Shown one piece after another: positions 44,820 through 53,225 of a stretch of 64,000 bases of DNA. The position numbers and the translations under genes are program-made. The notes beneath the pieces were generated by a model. That model saw only the letters and a program-made list of their open reading frames with translations. It had not been told where the DNA came from and did not search any database. Each line of letters starts with the position of its first letter. Positions within the stretch are counted from its first letter, which is position 1. This DNA comes from Acinetobacter terrestris (GTDB taxonomy: Bacteria > Pseudomonadota > Gammaproteobacteria > Pseudomonadales > Moraxellaceae): positions 1 through 64,000 of the forward strand of contig NZ_SJNZ01000004.1 in the NCBI RefSeq assembly GCF_004331155.1, read 5' to 3'.

Positions 44820-46934
44820 TTATTTAAGCTGGATATTCTGTATTTCACCATCAAAGTTTTGCAGAATATCCTTCACCGCAACTTCTGCATGAAGCAGCTC
44901 TGAAGCACGGGCATAGGCCTTTTCTTTACGTTGGTTTTGCATGCTATACGGCGTGGTTGCCTCAACTTCAGCATATTTAACCTGAAAATGCGTATTCGGC
45001 CACTCATTTTTTAATGCTTGCTCTAAAGTGTGCTGTAACTGATTTAACAACTGTTCATATTGCGGTGGAATATGGAATAATGATTCCCCATCAATCTGAC
45101 CGGTCATCACGCCTTGTTGCGCCAGTTCCTGCACAGCAGGCGTTAATGTGCTATTTCTAAACCAGTATTCCCACTTGTCTACAGTCCATTCACCTTCAAG
45201 CTGTTGAGGAGTGAGTCTTAAAATATCTTGTGGCATTAAGCCTGAATTTTGAGCCGATGCACTTTCAACTGCAACCTGCTTTTTTTCAAGACTCGGTTGT
45301 TCTAATGCAACAACAGGCTCATCGATCACCTTGACTGCCGCAACTTCAGCTTGTACAGGTTCTATTGGCATCTGTTCTTGGCTTAAGAACAAATCTTCTT
45401 CTTGAGCCGCTACAGCAATGTTGTCTTGAGAACCATCTTGAGACTTTGCAATTTCAGCATTGAAATCATTTAAAGGGGCGATTTCATCAAATAAGAAATC
45501 ATCACTGCTTGCCTCTTCTTGCTTAACGTTATCAGATACAGTCTGAAAATCGTCATTCGATTCATCTAAATCAAACAGGGCATCTTCTGAAGCCGGATCA
45601 AATACAATCTGATCTGAGCTTGCTGTTGAATTTGGCGCTGTAACATCAAGCATCGGTTCATCCAGGAAATCATCCGAAGATGGTTCTGGATTCTGTGAAC
45701 TTAACTGTGATTGAATTTCTGCAACTGATGCTGCTGGTTCTTGATATTCATCAATTTGTTGTTGTTCATTTTGTACAGGTGCTTGAACGGCGATTTGGGG
45801 CGCTTGTTGCTGAACCTGCTGGGGTGCTGATACCAAAACTTCATTCGGTTGCAATGGGCGGAACGCGAGCAAGCGTAACACGCACATTTCAAAACCTTGC
45901 TCTTGTGTCACCGCAAGTTGCAAATCTGAACGGCCTTTACACGCCACCTGATAATACAACTGTAAGTCTTGAGCTGAAATTAGCTGCGATAATTGCATGA
46001 TTTTTTTATTAATTTCAGCACTATATTTCAGGCTTAAATCTGGTAAATATTGTAATAAAGCCAGTTCATGCAGCGTTGAAATCAACTGGTCTAAAACCAG
46101 TGAAACATCTAAAGCCTGTTGTCTAAATTGCATCAACAATTCACTGACACGTTGCTTTTGATTTTGATGAATGGCTGAAACCAGATCATAAATAATGGTT
46201 CGGTCAATCAAGCCCAACATCTCTTTAACATCTTGATGCTGAATTGCACCCTGACCATAGGCAATCGCCTGGTCAGTTAAAGACAGTGCATCACGGAGTG
46301 AACCTTGTGCAGATTCAGCAATTTGCCAGATTGCGTCCTGTTCTGCCTGAATCTCTTCTTTGTGTAAAATATGCGTGAGATGTTCAGTAATTTCATCCAC
46401 GGCCAGCGGACGCAAAGTAAATTGCAAACAGCGAGAAATAACGGTAATCGGAAGCTTTTGTGGATCGGTGGTCGCAAAAAGGAATTTGACGTGTTCAGGC
46501 GGTTCTTCTAATGTTTTCAGTAAGGCATTGAATGAATGCGTAGAAAGCATATGCACTTCATCAATTAAGTAAACCTTAAAGCGACCTTGTGTTGGCGCAT
46601 ACGGAACGTTATCGAGCAGTTCACGTGTATCTTCAACTTTAGTCCGTGACGCAGCATCAATTTCAATTAGATCGATAAAACGACCTTCATTGACTGCTTT
46701 ACAGGTTGCGCATACTTCACATGGTGTAGAGGTTACACCCGTTTCACAGTTCAAGCACTTTGCCAAAATACGCGCAATCGTCGTTTTACCGACCCCGCGT
46801 GTGCCAGTAAATAAATACGCATGGTGTAAACGACCACGTTCTAAGGCACTGGTGAGTGCTCGTGACACATGGTTTTGTCCAACCAGTTCAATAAAATTAC
46901 GTGGACGATATTTACGCGCAAGTACTTGATACAT
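44820..46934 (-). CDS. dnaX: DNA polymerase III subunits tau/gamma
   Basis: A 704-residue clamp-loader ATPase. Walker A GTRGVGKT at 44-51, zinc-binding cysteines in CLNCETGVTSTPCEVCATC, Walker B LIDEVHML, and sensor SRC in VISRCLQF. Domains I-III span about 1-370. A long acidic, Gln/Ser/Asp-rich linker (about 375-545) follows, then a C-terminal domain (about 575-704, EWTVDKWEYWFRNSTLTPAVQEL) corresponding to the tau domain that binds polymerase alpha. An A AAA AAG heptamer in frame at codons 550-552 could produce a shorter form (see separate entry). Confidence 0.96.
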   Translation of the reverse strand: MYQVLARKYRPRNFIELVGQNHVSRALTSALERGRLHHAYLFTGTRGVGKTTIARILAKCLNCETGVTSTPCEVCATCKAVNEGRFIDLIEIDAASRTKVEDTRELLDNVPYAPTQGRFKVYLIDEVHMLSTHSFNALLKTLEEPPEHVKFLFATTDPQKLPITVISRCLQFTLRPLAVDEITEHLTHILHKEEIQAEQDAIWQIAESAQGSLRDALSLTDQAIAYGQGAIQHQDVKEMLGLIDRTIIYDLVSAIHQNQKQRVSELLMQFRQQALDVSLVLDQLISTLHELALLQYLPDLSLKYSAEINKKIMQLSQLISAQDLQLYYQVACKGRSDLQLAVTQEQGFEMCVLRLLAFRPLQPNEVLVSAPQQVQQQAPQIAVQAPVQNEQQQIDEYQEPAASVAEIQSQLSSQNPEPSSDDFLDEPMLDVTAPNSTASSDQIVFDPASEDALFDLDESNDDFQTVSDNVKQEEASSDDFLFDEIAPLNDFNAEIAKSQDGSQDNIAVAAQEEDLFLSQEQMPIEPVQAEVAAVKVIDEPVVALEQPSLEKKQVAVESASAQNSGLMPQDILRLTPQQLEGEWTVDKWEYWFRNSTLTPAVQELAQQGVMTGQIDGESLFHIPPQYEQLLNQLQHTLEQALKNEWPNTHFQVKYAEVEATTPYSMQNQRKEKAYARASELLHAEVAVKDILQNFDGEIQNIQLK
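45279..45285 (-). promoter_or_regulatory. Candidate programmed -1 frameshift site in dnaX
   Basis: On the dnaX strand codons read GAA AAA AAG CAG, giving the slippery heptamer A AAA AAG in the proper zero-frame register, the same as E. coli dnaX. A -1 slip would add GCA GGT TGC AGT and stop at TGA, yielding 556 residues that lack the last 152 (the polymerase-binding domain). No clear Shine-Dalgarno-like stimulator or strong downstream hairpin is visible. Confidence 0.5.
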
Positions 46935-47068
46935 GTATGCTCCTTTTTACAGGTCTAAGCATACTGTTTTTTTGAGTAAGAGTGAATGAACAATCTGCAA
47001 AAGCTTTCAATCAAATGCGAGATAAGTGGAACTATTTTTTCGATTTTGCAATAACTTAAACAAACGGA

Positions 47069-47530
47069 CTAGATATTCTTTTCTAAAATAAAATCATCTT
47101 CGGAATTATAGATATGACCGGTCTGATCTTCCAGAATTTCAAGCAGTTGCTGATCTAGATCCACATAAATTAAATTGCGAGTCTTGACCTGCATCAATTC
47201 AATTTTGCTCTGATCAGGATTACTAAACCGAAAATGGCCTTGAATGGTCTCAATCTCGTTATGCCCACTTAAACTTTCACGTTTTAAAGTATAAGTCTTG
47301 TCCTGATCGAGCACTAAATCTACAGCCATGCCCGGACATTCCTCACAACGTGAAATACAGCCCATGCATGATGTCGTTCCTTGATATTTACCCACCCATT
47401 TTGCAACCGTCACTTTCTGCTCGGAAACCTGATCGACTTGCTGGTTACTTTCACTACTCGTTTGCTTAGAATCCTGACAACCCAGCAAAACAGAAGAAGC
47501 AATGAGGGGAATAAGGAGCGGCTTTTTCAT
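47069..47530 (-). CDS. NlpE-like lipoprotein with CxxC-x3-CxxC cluster
   Basis: A 153-residue lipoprotein: lipobox SSVLLGC with lipidated Cys18, then a Ser/Gln linker and an NlpE N-terminal-like beta-barrel region (VGKYQGTTSCMGCISRCEEC, PGMAVDLVLDQDKTYTLKRES, GHFRFSNPDQSKIELM). E. coli NlpE has one CxxC; here four cysteines, C55, C58, C62 and C65, form two CxxC pairs. NlpE senses surface contact and copper stress through the Cpx pathway; the extra pair suggests metal binding or a disulfide pair. Single gene, reading leftwards after dnaX with 134 bp between. Confidence 0.7.
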   Translation of the reverse strand: MKKPLLIPLIASSVLLGCQDSKQTSSESNQQVDQVSEQKVTVAKWVGKYQGTTSCMGCISRCEECPGMAVDLVLDQDKTYTLKRESLSGHNEIETIQGHFRFSNPDQSKIELMQVKTRNLIYVDLDQQLLEILEDQTGHIYNSEDDFILEKNI

Positions 47531-47633
47531 CAGGACAACCCAATGTAGAGATTTTGGTGTGAGAAAAATATCACACTTTTACCCAATTTACGCCTTCAGA
47601 ATATGCGCTTACATTTCTAAAATAATATATGGT

Positions 47634-48887
47634 TTAAAACCAGCCCTTCCACCCTTGTAATGCTGCATCTGCACATCGTAAGGTTTCCTGGGTTAAACCC
47701 CATAGACGATAATCACCCGTAATCGAAGCGGTAGCAAAATTATGGGTATAGGCGAAACTTAAATGACGCTCAGGGTCACACCATGCGCCAGAGCCATTAA
47801 AACCCATATGTCCAAACCCTTTTGATTTTTTCCCTAAAGTTAAGACCCGGTGATAACCCAAACGCCAATGCATCGGTAAGGGCATAATACGGTCACGCCT
47901 GGTATATTGAACTGCACTCAAATTTTTAAAAATATCCGGGCGAATCAATTGCTGACCATTCCATTCTCCTGCATTGGCAAGCATGGCATAAATTTTCGCC
48001 AGACTATGTGCTGTGAAAACGCCATTTGCAGCAGGAATAACTGCTTTTAAACCTTCGTCACTAAAGAAACTAAATTTTTTCATTCCTTTGGGAATCATGG
48101 CATCTTGGAAATCTTGAGGGTTTTGTCCTGACCATGCAACGGCCTTATCGAAGACTGAAGCTTTCTTTGGTTTCGGTTTTGTGTGTAATGAAGGCTTTGA
48201 ATCTATTTTTGATTTTGCCAATGGTATTGCAACCCGAGCTAACTCAAATTCAGCAATGCCAAAGTACGCACCATCTAAGGCTAAAGGTTCAACTAAATAC
48301 TGTTGCATTAAAGCGGACAAAGATTTTCCGGTTGCCTTTTCAAGCACACCACCTACTTGCCAGCCAAAAGTTAAGGGCTGATAAGCTGCATCTAAGCCCA
48401 GTTCAAAACGTGGTTTGGCATTGGCAATGACATCGAGCATATGATTCCAGTCAGCCATCTCCGATGCATCAGCAATATGATTACGAATGTCATATAAGCC
48501 ACTTTGATGGCTGAGTATATGCCTTAAAGTGATTTGCGCTTTACCCTGCTGTGCAAATTCAGGCCAATACTGTGCAACTGGCGTGTCGTAATCCAAAAAA
48601 CCTTCACTCACTAAAATATGAGCCAGGGTCGAAAGTACACCTTTACCGGTGGAATAGCACATGGACAGAGTATCGGATTGCCAGTTTTCAGTTTCTGATT
48701 TTTTACCTGTGTAAATATCAACGACTTTTTGTCCTTGGAAATAAACAACTAGGGCAGCCCCACCTTGTTCAGCACGTGCATCCTGCATACGGCTAAATTG
48801 TGTGGCGAGGTCTTTAAAACGCTTATCGACATGTCCCTGATAATTATCGCGATTGGCGAAGATATATTCTTTTATTTTGTTCATCAA
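47634..48887 (-). CDS. Serine hydrolase, beta-lactamase/esterase EstB-like
   Basis: A 417-residue class C beta-lactamase-fold hydrolase. The SxxK motif is S79-T-G-K (MCYSTGKGVLSTLAH); downstream LRHILSHQSGLYDIRNH and YQPLTFGWQVGGVLEKATG are typical of EstB-type esterases and of LACTB proteins. No signal peptide, so a periplasmic beta-lactamase role is unlikely; these cytosolic members hydrolyse short esters or unknown substrates. Start is one of two adjacent Met codons. Confidence 0.85.
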   Translation of the reverse strand: MMNKIKEYIFANRDNYQGHVDKRFKDLATQFSRMQDARAEQGGAALVVYFQGQKVVDIYTGKKSETENWQSDTLSMCYSTGKGVLSTLAHILVSEGFLDYDTPVAQYWPEFAQQGKAQITLRHILSHQSGLYDIRNHIADASEMADWNHMLDVIANAKPRFELGLDAAYQPLTFGWQVGGVLEKATGKSLSALMQQYLVEPLALDGAYFGIAEFELARVAIPLAKSKIDSKPSLHTKPKPKKASVFDKAVAWSGQNPQDFQDAMIPKGMKKFSFFSDEGLKAVIPAANGVFTAHSLAKIYAMLANAGEWNGQQLIRPDIFKNLSAVQYTRRDRIMPLPMHWRLGYHRVLTLGKKSKGFGHMGFNGSGAWCDPERHLSFAYTHNFATASITGDYRLWGLTQETLRCADAALQGWKGWF

Positions 48888-48928
48888 ACTGTGCTTTCCC
48901 TAAACCAGTCGTTATTTACCACAAGCTT

Positions 48929-48967
48929 AAAACAAAAAAGCCTAAATCAGAAGTGACTTAGGCTTTG
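48929..48967 (-). terminator. Terminator of the MaoC gene
   Basis: Stem AAAGCCTAA/TTAGGCTTT with a 14-base loop and flanking A-run, directly after the MaoC stop on the minus strand. Confidence 0.75.
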
Positions 48968-48970
48968 CTC

Positions 48971-49825
48971 TTATAGCGCTTTAATACTACCCGACACATG
49001 CGGTTTTTGATTCTTGCTATTTCGAATCAGGAATTCGATATCCTTCGCTTCATTTGCGGTTAAAAACTCCACTTTAGATGGCAAGTACATCGGCAACTTA
49101 AACCATACATCCGCTTCATAGCTGTCTGGAAGCGTTAAGCTTGCCAATGCTTTGGCTTTGCTCCACATGCCATGGGCAATGGCTTGCTTAAATCCAAAGG
49201 CTTTTGCAGTAATGGCATGAATGTGAATCAGGTTAAAGTCCCCTGAAGTTAAAGCATAACGGCGACCGGTATTTTCCGATACATTCCACTCTGCTTGCAG
49301 GACATAGGCAGGTGCTTTTGATTCCACCACTTTAGCTGCAACTTTGCCATTGGTTTTCTGGCGCGCCAGATAAGTTGTTGTCCCTTCCATCACCACGTCA
49401 TTACCCACTTTTGCAGTGGTAACAAAGTCAAACTGAACACCTTTGTCATGTGGCTGTAATTCGCCAAACTTGCACGACAACGTCAGCTGTTCATTTACCC
49501 CAACTTTACGGGTTTGCTTAATCTGGTTACGGATATGCACCAAACCTAAAATCGCAAATGGAAACGCTTCTTGTGTCATCATGTGCATTTGCAGGCTTTG
49601 AGACAATACCGCCAAATAAATAGCTGGAATATAACCGTTATTTTTAAAGCCGCAGATTTCGTTATAAGCTTTCAAATGTTTTTGATCGACCTTGAATGAA
49701 TCCACCACATATTCAACTTGCGGTAGCACTTTTTCACTCTTCGGCTTTTTAAAAATCAAGCCTTGAATCACTTTTGGATAGGCTAAATAAGGTTTTGGAA
49801 GTTGACTAAAATGGCGAGTATTCAT
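48971..49825 (-). CDS. MaoC-family (R)-specific enoyl-CoA hydratase (HtdX-like)
   Basis: A 284-residue double-hotdog protein. The hydratase-2 motif is YALTSGDFNLIHIHAITAKA with the catalytic Asp/His pair, followed by FGFKQAIAHGMWSKAKAL. The N-terminal half is a second, degenerate hotdog. Enzymes of this type hydrate trans-2-enoyl-CoA or enoyl-ACP to the (R)-3-hydroxy product. It follows the large FabG gene at a gap of 158 bp that holds palindromic repeats. The pair MaoC plus large FabG, with a divergent thiolase, mirrors the mycobacterial htdX-fabG4-fadA2 locus, so it may act in the same acyl-chain pathway. Confidence 0.87.
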   Translation of the reverse strand: MNTRHFSQLPKPYLAYPKVIQGLIFKKPKSEKVLPQVEYVVDSFKVDQKHLKAYNEICGFKNNGYIPAIYLAVLSQSLQMHMMTQEAFPFAILGLVHIRNQIKQTRKVGVNEQLTLSCKFGELQPHDKGVQFDFVTTAKVGNDVVMEGTTTYLARQKTNGKVAAKVVESKAPAYVLQAEWNVSENTGRRYALTSGDFNLIHIHAITAKAFGFKQAIAHGMWSKAKALASLTLPDSYEADVWFKLPMYLPSKVEFLTANEAKDIEFLIRNSKNQKPHVSGSIKAL

Positions 49826-49852
49826 TCTGGACCTTTGGAAGTTTTATCTTTA

Positions 49853-49975
49853 TGAAGTTCCCTCTCTTCTTAGGAGATGAGAAGCACTGCTTCGCAAGGG
49901 AGAGGTTTTAATTAAATAAAAAAACTTTTTTAAGCCCTCATCCCAACCTTCTCCCAAAGGGAGAAGGAGTATTAT
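49853..49975. repeat. Palindromic intergenic repeat
   Basis: Two hairpin modules: GAAGC-ACT-GCTTC inside a larger CCCTCTC...GGGAGAGG pairing, and a perfect 9-bp hairpin CCTTCTCCC-AAA-GGGAGAAGG at 49947-49967 preceded by CCCTCATCCCAA. Sequences of this GGGAGAAGG type recur between genes in many gammaproteobacterial genomes. Lies between the large FabG and MaoC genes on the minus strand. Confidence 0.6.
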
Positions 49976-49983
49976 TTTGAGGA

Positions 49984-51375
49984 TTAAGCACCCAACAAGC
50001 TTTGACCACACACACGAACCACGTTGCCATTTAAACCTGTAGACGCAGAAGATGCAAATAATGCAATGGTTTCAGCAACATCGACAGGTAAACCACCTTG
50101 GCTCATCGAGTTCATACGGCGACCTGCTTCACGAATCGCGAATGGAATTGCAGCAGTCATTTGCGTTTCGATAAAACCAGGTGCAACGGCGTTAATGGTT
50201 ACGCCGTTTTTCAATATTGGCGCAGTGAATTTAACCACCCCAATGACACCCGCTTTAGATGCTGCATAGTTGGTTTGACCTAAATTACCTGCGATACCTG
50301 AGATAGAAGATACACACACAATACGACCATTTGTATTGAAGCCATCATTTTCAAGAAGGTAATCATTGACACGCTCAATTGCAGATAAGTTAATGTTAAT
50401 TACCAGATCCCAAAGCTCAGGCTTCATGTTTGCCAAAGTTTTGTCACGGGTAATCCCGGCATTATGGACGATAATATCCAGACCGCCTTGAGCTGCTGCT
50501 GCAGCTTGGATTTTTTCACCCGCGTCGCTTGCGGTAATGTCAATCGCTAAGGTCGAACCACCAATTTCACCAGCAACACGGTCAAGGTCAGCCTGTTGTT
50601 GCGGAACGTCCAAGCAAATCACATGCGCGCCATCACGTGACAATACATGTGCAATTGCTTCACCGATCCCACGGCTCGCACCTGTAACAACAGCTGTTTT
50701 CCCTGCCAGTGGTCTTGCCCAGTCGACATCTACCGTTTCAGCTTTAGAAACACGAATCACCTGACCTGACACATAAGCAGAACGTGGAGACAATACAAAA
50801 CGCACTGTAGATTCCAGGTTTGCTTCAGCACCTTCATCAACATAGACAAGTTGAGCAGCAATACCTTTCTTGAATTCTTTAGCAACAGATTTCACAAAAC
50901 CTTCAAGTGCACGTTGTGCAATAGCTTGTTTTACTGTTTTCGCAGTTTCAGGTGTAATACCGACCACCACAACACGACCAGAAGTCTGGATTTGACGGGC
51001 AATCGGATTAAAGAAGTTATATAGCTCTTTGAGTTGTTCAGAATTTTGAATACCCGATGCATCAAAAATCACGGCTTTAAACTTAGATTCCTTGTCGCCT
51101 TCATTGAATGCGCTCAGGTTTAAACCTGTTTTAGCAGCGGCCTGTTGTAATTCAGTATTGTTACCTGCATAGCTGTTGGCATGAATGTTTGCAAGAACTT
51201 GCGCAATAGAACCCGATAAAGTTGAAGATGCTGCAGCACCAAATAAAACTGCCCCCTTCACCACCGGAGTTGCCGACTCAAAACGATCTAAAGAAATCGG
51301 TGATGGCAAACCTAAATTTTTGATGACAAATTTACCAATAGGAGATTTTGCGAATGTTTGGTATTGGTCAGTCAT
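49984..51375 (-). CDS. High-molecular-weight 3-oxoacyl reductase (FabG4-like)
   Basis: A 463-residue reductase with a catalytic C-terminal SDR domain (about 215-463): cofactor loop VVTGASRGIGEAIAHVL, NNAG-equivalent VHNAGITRDKTL, and the catalytic set VSSISGIAGNLGQTNYAASKAG. The N-terminal 210 residues form a second, non-catalytic Rossmann-like domain in which the glycine motif is degraded. Normal FabG is about 245 residues; this double size is the FabG4 (HMwFabG) class, known from mycobacteria as NADH-dependent 3-oxoacyl-CoA reductase. Read leftwards with the MaoC hydratase and divergent from the thiolase. Confidence 0.9.
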   Translation of the reverse strand: MTDQYQTFAKSPIGKFVIKNLGLPSPISLDRFESATPVVKGAVLFGAAASSTLSGSIAQVLANIHANSYAGNNTELQQAAAKTGLNLSAFNEGDKESKFKAVIFDASGIQNSEQLKELYNFFNPIARQIQTSGRVVVVGITPETAKTVKQAIAQRALEGFVKSVAKEFKKGIAAQLVYVDEGAEANLESTVRFVLSPRSAYVSGQVIRVSKAETVDVDWARPLAGKTAVVTGASRGIGEAIAHVLSRDGAHVICLDVPQQQADLDRVAGEIGGSTLAIDITASDAGEKIQAAAAAQGGLDIIVHNAGITRDKTLANMKPELWDLVININLSAIERVNDYLLENDGFNTNGRIVCVSSISGIAGNLGQTNYAASKAGVIGVVKFTAPILKNGVTINAVAPGFIETQMTAAIPFAIREAGRRMNSMSQGGLPVDVAETIALFASSASTGLNGNVVRVCGQSLLGA

Positions 51376-51616
51376 GTTTATTATCTCTCATACAAATTAA
51401 TTTTTGATGGATTTAAAGATATCCTTTTAACTTCAATATGATGTCTAGAGTCTTATATTTCAATACATCCATCAGTTTCCATAGAATCATACTTGAGTTA
51501 AACAATGGATGTCTTGACCTGAATGCTTTGTCTAATGTCATTGTAGTCAATTCAGCTGTTTTTAGATTGTGTTAATGTACACGCCAAGAATACTGTAAAA
51601 TGCTTGGAAAAGCCTT

Positions 51617-53134
51617 ATGAGCAACACAACTCAAGAAAATCCAACAGTTGAAAATTCTGCTACGGAAACTGTGTCAAATACATCAAAAAGTACCGCGCGT
51701 ACAACTAAAAGTTCTGGCACTGCCACAAAGTCAGCAAGCAATATGACTAAAACGACTCGCACTCGTTCAACGTCACCACGTAGTAAAAGTGCTGCTTCCA
51801 CTACAGAAAAATCTGAATCTACCACTCAAACCGCTGTTCCACAGGATAAATCCATGAGTCAAAACACTGTTCGCCGCGTTGCTATTATCGGTGGTAACCG
51901 TATTCCGTTCGCTCGTTCAAACGGCGCATATTTCACAGCTTCCAACTCAGACATGTTTACCGCAGTATTGAATGGTCTGGTTGAGCGTTTTAACCTGCAA
52001 GGTCAACGCTTAGGCGAAGTAGTTGCAGGCGCAGTTTTAAAACACAGCCGTGACTTTAACATGACACGTGAATGTGTGTTAAACACCGAACTTGCTCCAG
52101 AAACACCTGCTTACGATATTCAGCAAGCATGTGGAACAGGCCTGCAAGCAGCTTTCCTGGTTGCCAACAAAATTGCATTGGGTCAAATTGAAGTCGGTGT
52201 TGCTGGTGGTGTAGATACAACTTCTGATGCGCCGATCGCATTCGGTGACGGTTTACGTAAAGCGTTACTTGAACTGAACATTGCGAAAACAGCTAAAGAC
52301 CGTTTAAAAGCTTTAACTAAAATCAACCTAAAAGATTTAATGGATGCACCTAAAAACGGCGAACCACGTACAGGTCTTTCTATGGGTGACCATCAAGCGA
52401 TTACCGCACTTGAATGGGGTATTTCTCGTGAAGCGCAAGATGAACTTGCTGCATCTTCACACCAAAAAATGGCAGCAGCCTACGAAGAAGGTTTCTTTGA
52501 TGACCTGATGACCCCATTCCTGGGTTTAGAGCGCGATAATAACTTGCGTCCTGATTCAACTGCAGAAAAATTAGCAAAATTAAAGCCTGCATTTGGTAAA
52601 GGCGATGCGCGTACCATGACCGCAGGTAACTCAACACCGCTTACTGACGGTGCATCATGTGTACTTTTAGCTTCTGAAGAATGGGCGAAAGCCAATGGTC
52701 ATGAAGTTCTGGCTTACTTAACCTTCCAGGAAACTGCTGCAGTAGACTTTGTCGAGAAAAAAGAAGGCCTATTGATGGCACCTGCTTATGCCGTTCCACG
52801 TATGCTTGAACGTGCCGGTATCACTTTACAAGACTTTGACTACTATGAAATTCATGAAGCTTTTGCATCACAAGTCCTTTCTACCTTGAAGGCTTGGGAA
52901 GATCCAAAATTCTGTAAAGAACGTTTAGGCCTAGATGCCCCACTGGGTTCGATTGACCGCTCTAAACTGAATGTTAAAGGTTCATCTTTAGCAGCAGGTC
53001 ATCCATTTGCAGCAACAGGTGGCCGTATTATTGCCACTGCAGCAAAACTGCTCAATCAGAAAGGTTCAGGTCGAGTGCTTGTCTCAATCTGTGCTGCTGG
53101 CGGTCAAGGTGTAACAGCAATTATTGAAAAATAA
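51617..53134 (+). CDS. Acetyl-CoA C-acetyltransferase (FadA2-like) with low-complexity N-terminal extension
   Basis: A thiolase of 505 residues if started at 51617. The catalytic core starts near residue 80 (MSQNTVRRVAIIGGNRIPF), with nucleophile Cys in AYDIQQACGTGLQAAF, EIHEAFASQ, the histidine in GHPFAATGGR and the second Cys in SICAAGGQGV. Residues 1-79 are almost only Ser/Thr/Lys/Arg/Ala (STARTTKSSGTATKSAS, KTTRTRSTSPRSKSAAS), resembling histone-H1-like or AlgP/phasin tails. AGGAT lies upstream of Met80, so internal initiation giving a 426-residue normal thiolase is possible. Divergent from FabG4-like and MaoC-like genes; together they would catalyse condensation/cleavage, reduction and dehydration of acyl-CoAs. 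Confidence 0.9.
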   Translation: MSNTTQENPTVENSATETVSNTSKSTARTTKSSGTATKSASNMTKTTRTRSTSPRSKSAASTTEKSESTTQTAVPQDKSMSQNTVRRVAIIGGNRIPFARSNGAYFTASNSDMFTAVLNGLVERFNLQGQRLGEVVAGAVLKHSRDFNMTRECVLNTELAPETPAYDIQQACGTGLQAAFLVANKIALGQIEVGVAGGVDTTSDAPIAFGDGLRKALLELNIAKTAKDRLKALTKINLKDLMDAPKNGEPRTGLSMGDHQAITALEWGISREAQDELAASSHQKMAAAYEEGFFDDLMTPFLGLERDNNLRPDSTAEKLAKLKPAFGKGDARTMTAGNSTPLTDGASCVLLASEEWAKANGHEVLAYLTFQETAAVDFVEKKEGLLMAPAYAVPRMLERAGITLQDFDYYEIHEAFASQVLSTLKAWEDPKFCKERLGLDAPLGSIDRSKLNVKGSSLAAGHPFAATGGRIIATAAKLLNQKGSGRVLVSICAAGGQGVTAIIEK

Positions 53135-53158
53135 TCCAGCTGCTTTGCCTTGCTAAAC

Positions 53159-53195
53159 AAAAAGCCCTCAAGAGTTTAACTTTCGAGGGCTTTTG
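53159..53195. terminator. Bidirectional terminator
   Basis: Stem AAAAGCCCTC/GAGGGCTTTT enclosing AAGAGTTTAACTTTC, between the thiolase gene and the convergent glycine-zipper gene. Confidence 0.85.
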
Positions 53196-53225
53196 AATTT
53201 TAAAGATTACTAGACTTCGGAAGTC

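Noticed and set aside
47634-48887. Serine hydrolase as an antibiotic-resistance beta-lactamase
   Set aside because: No signal peptide and EstB/LACTB-type motifs; an esterase-like role is more likely.
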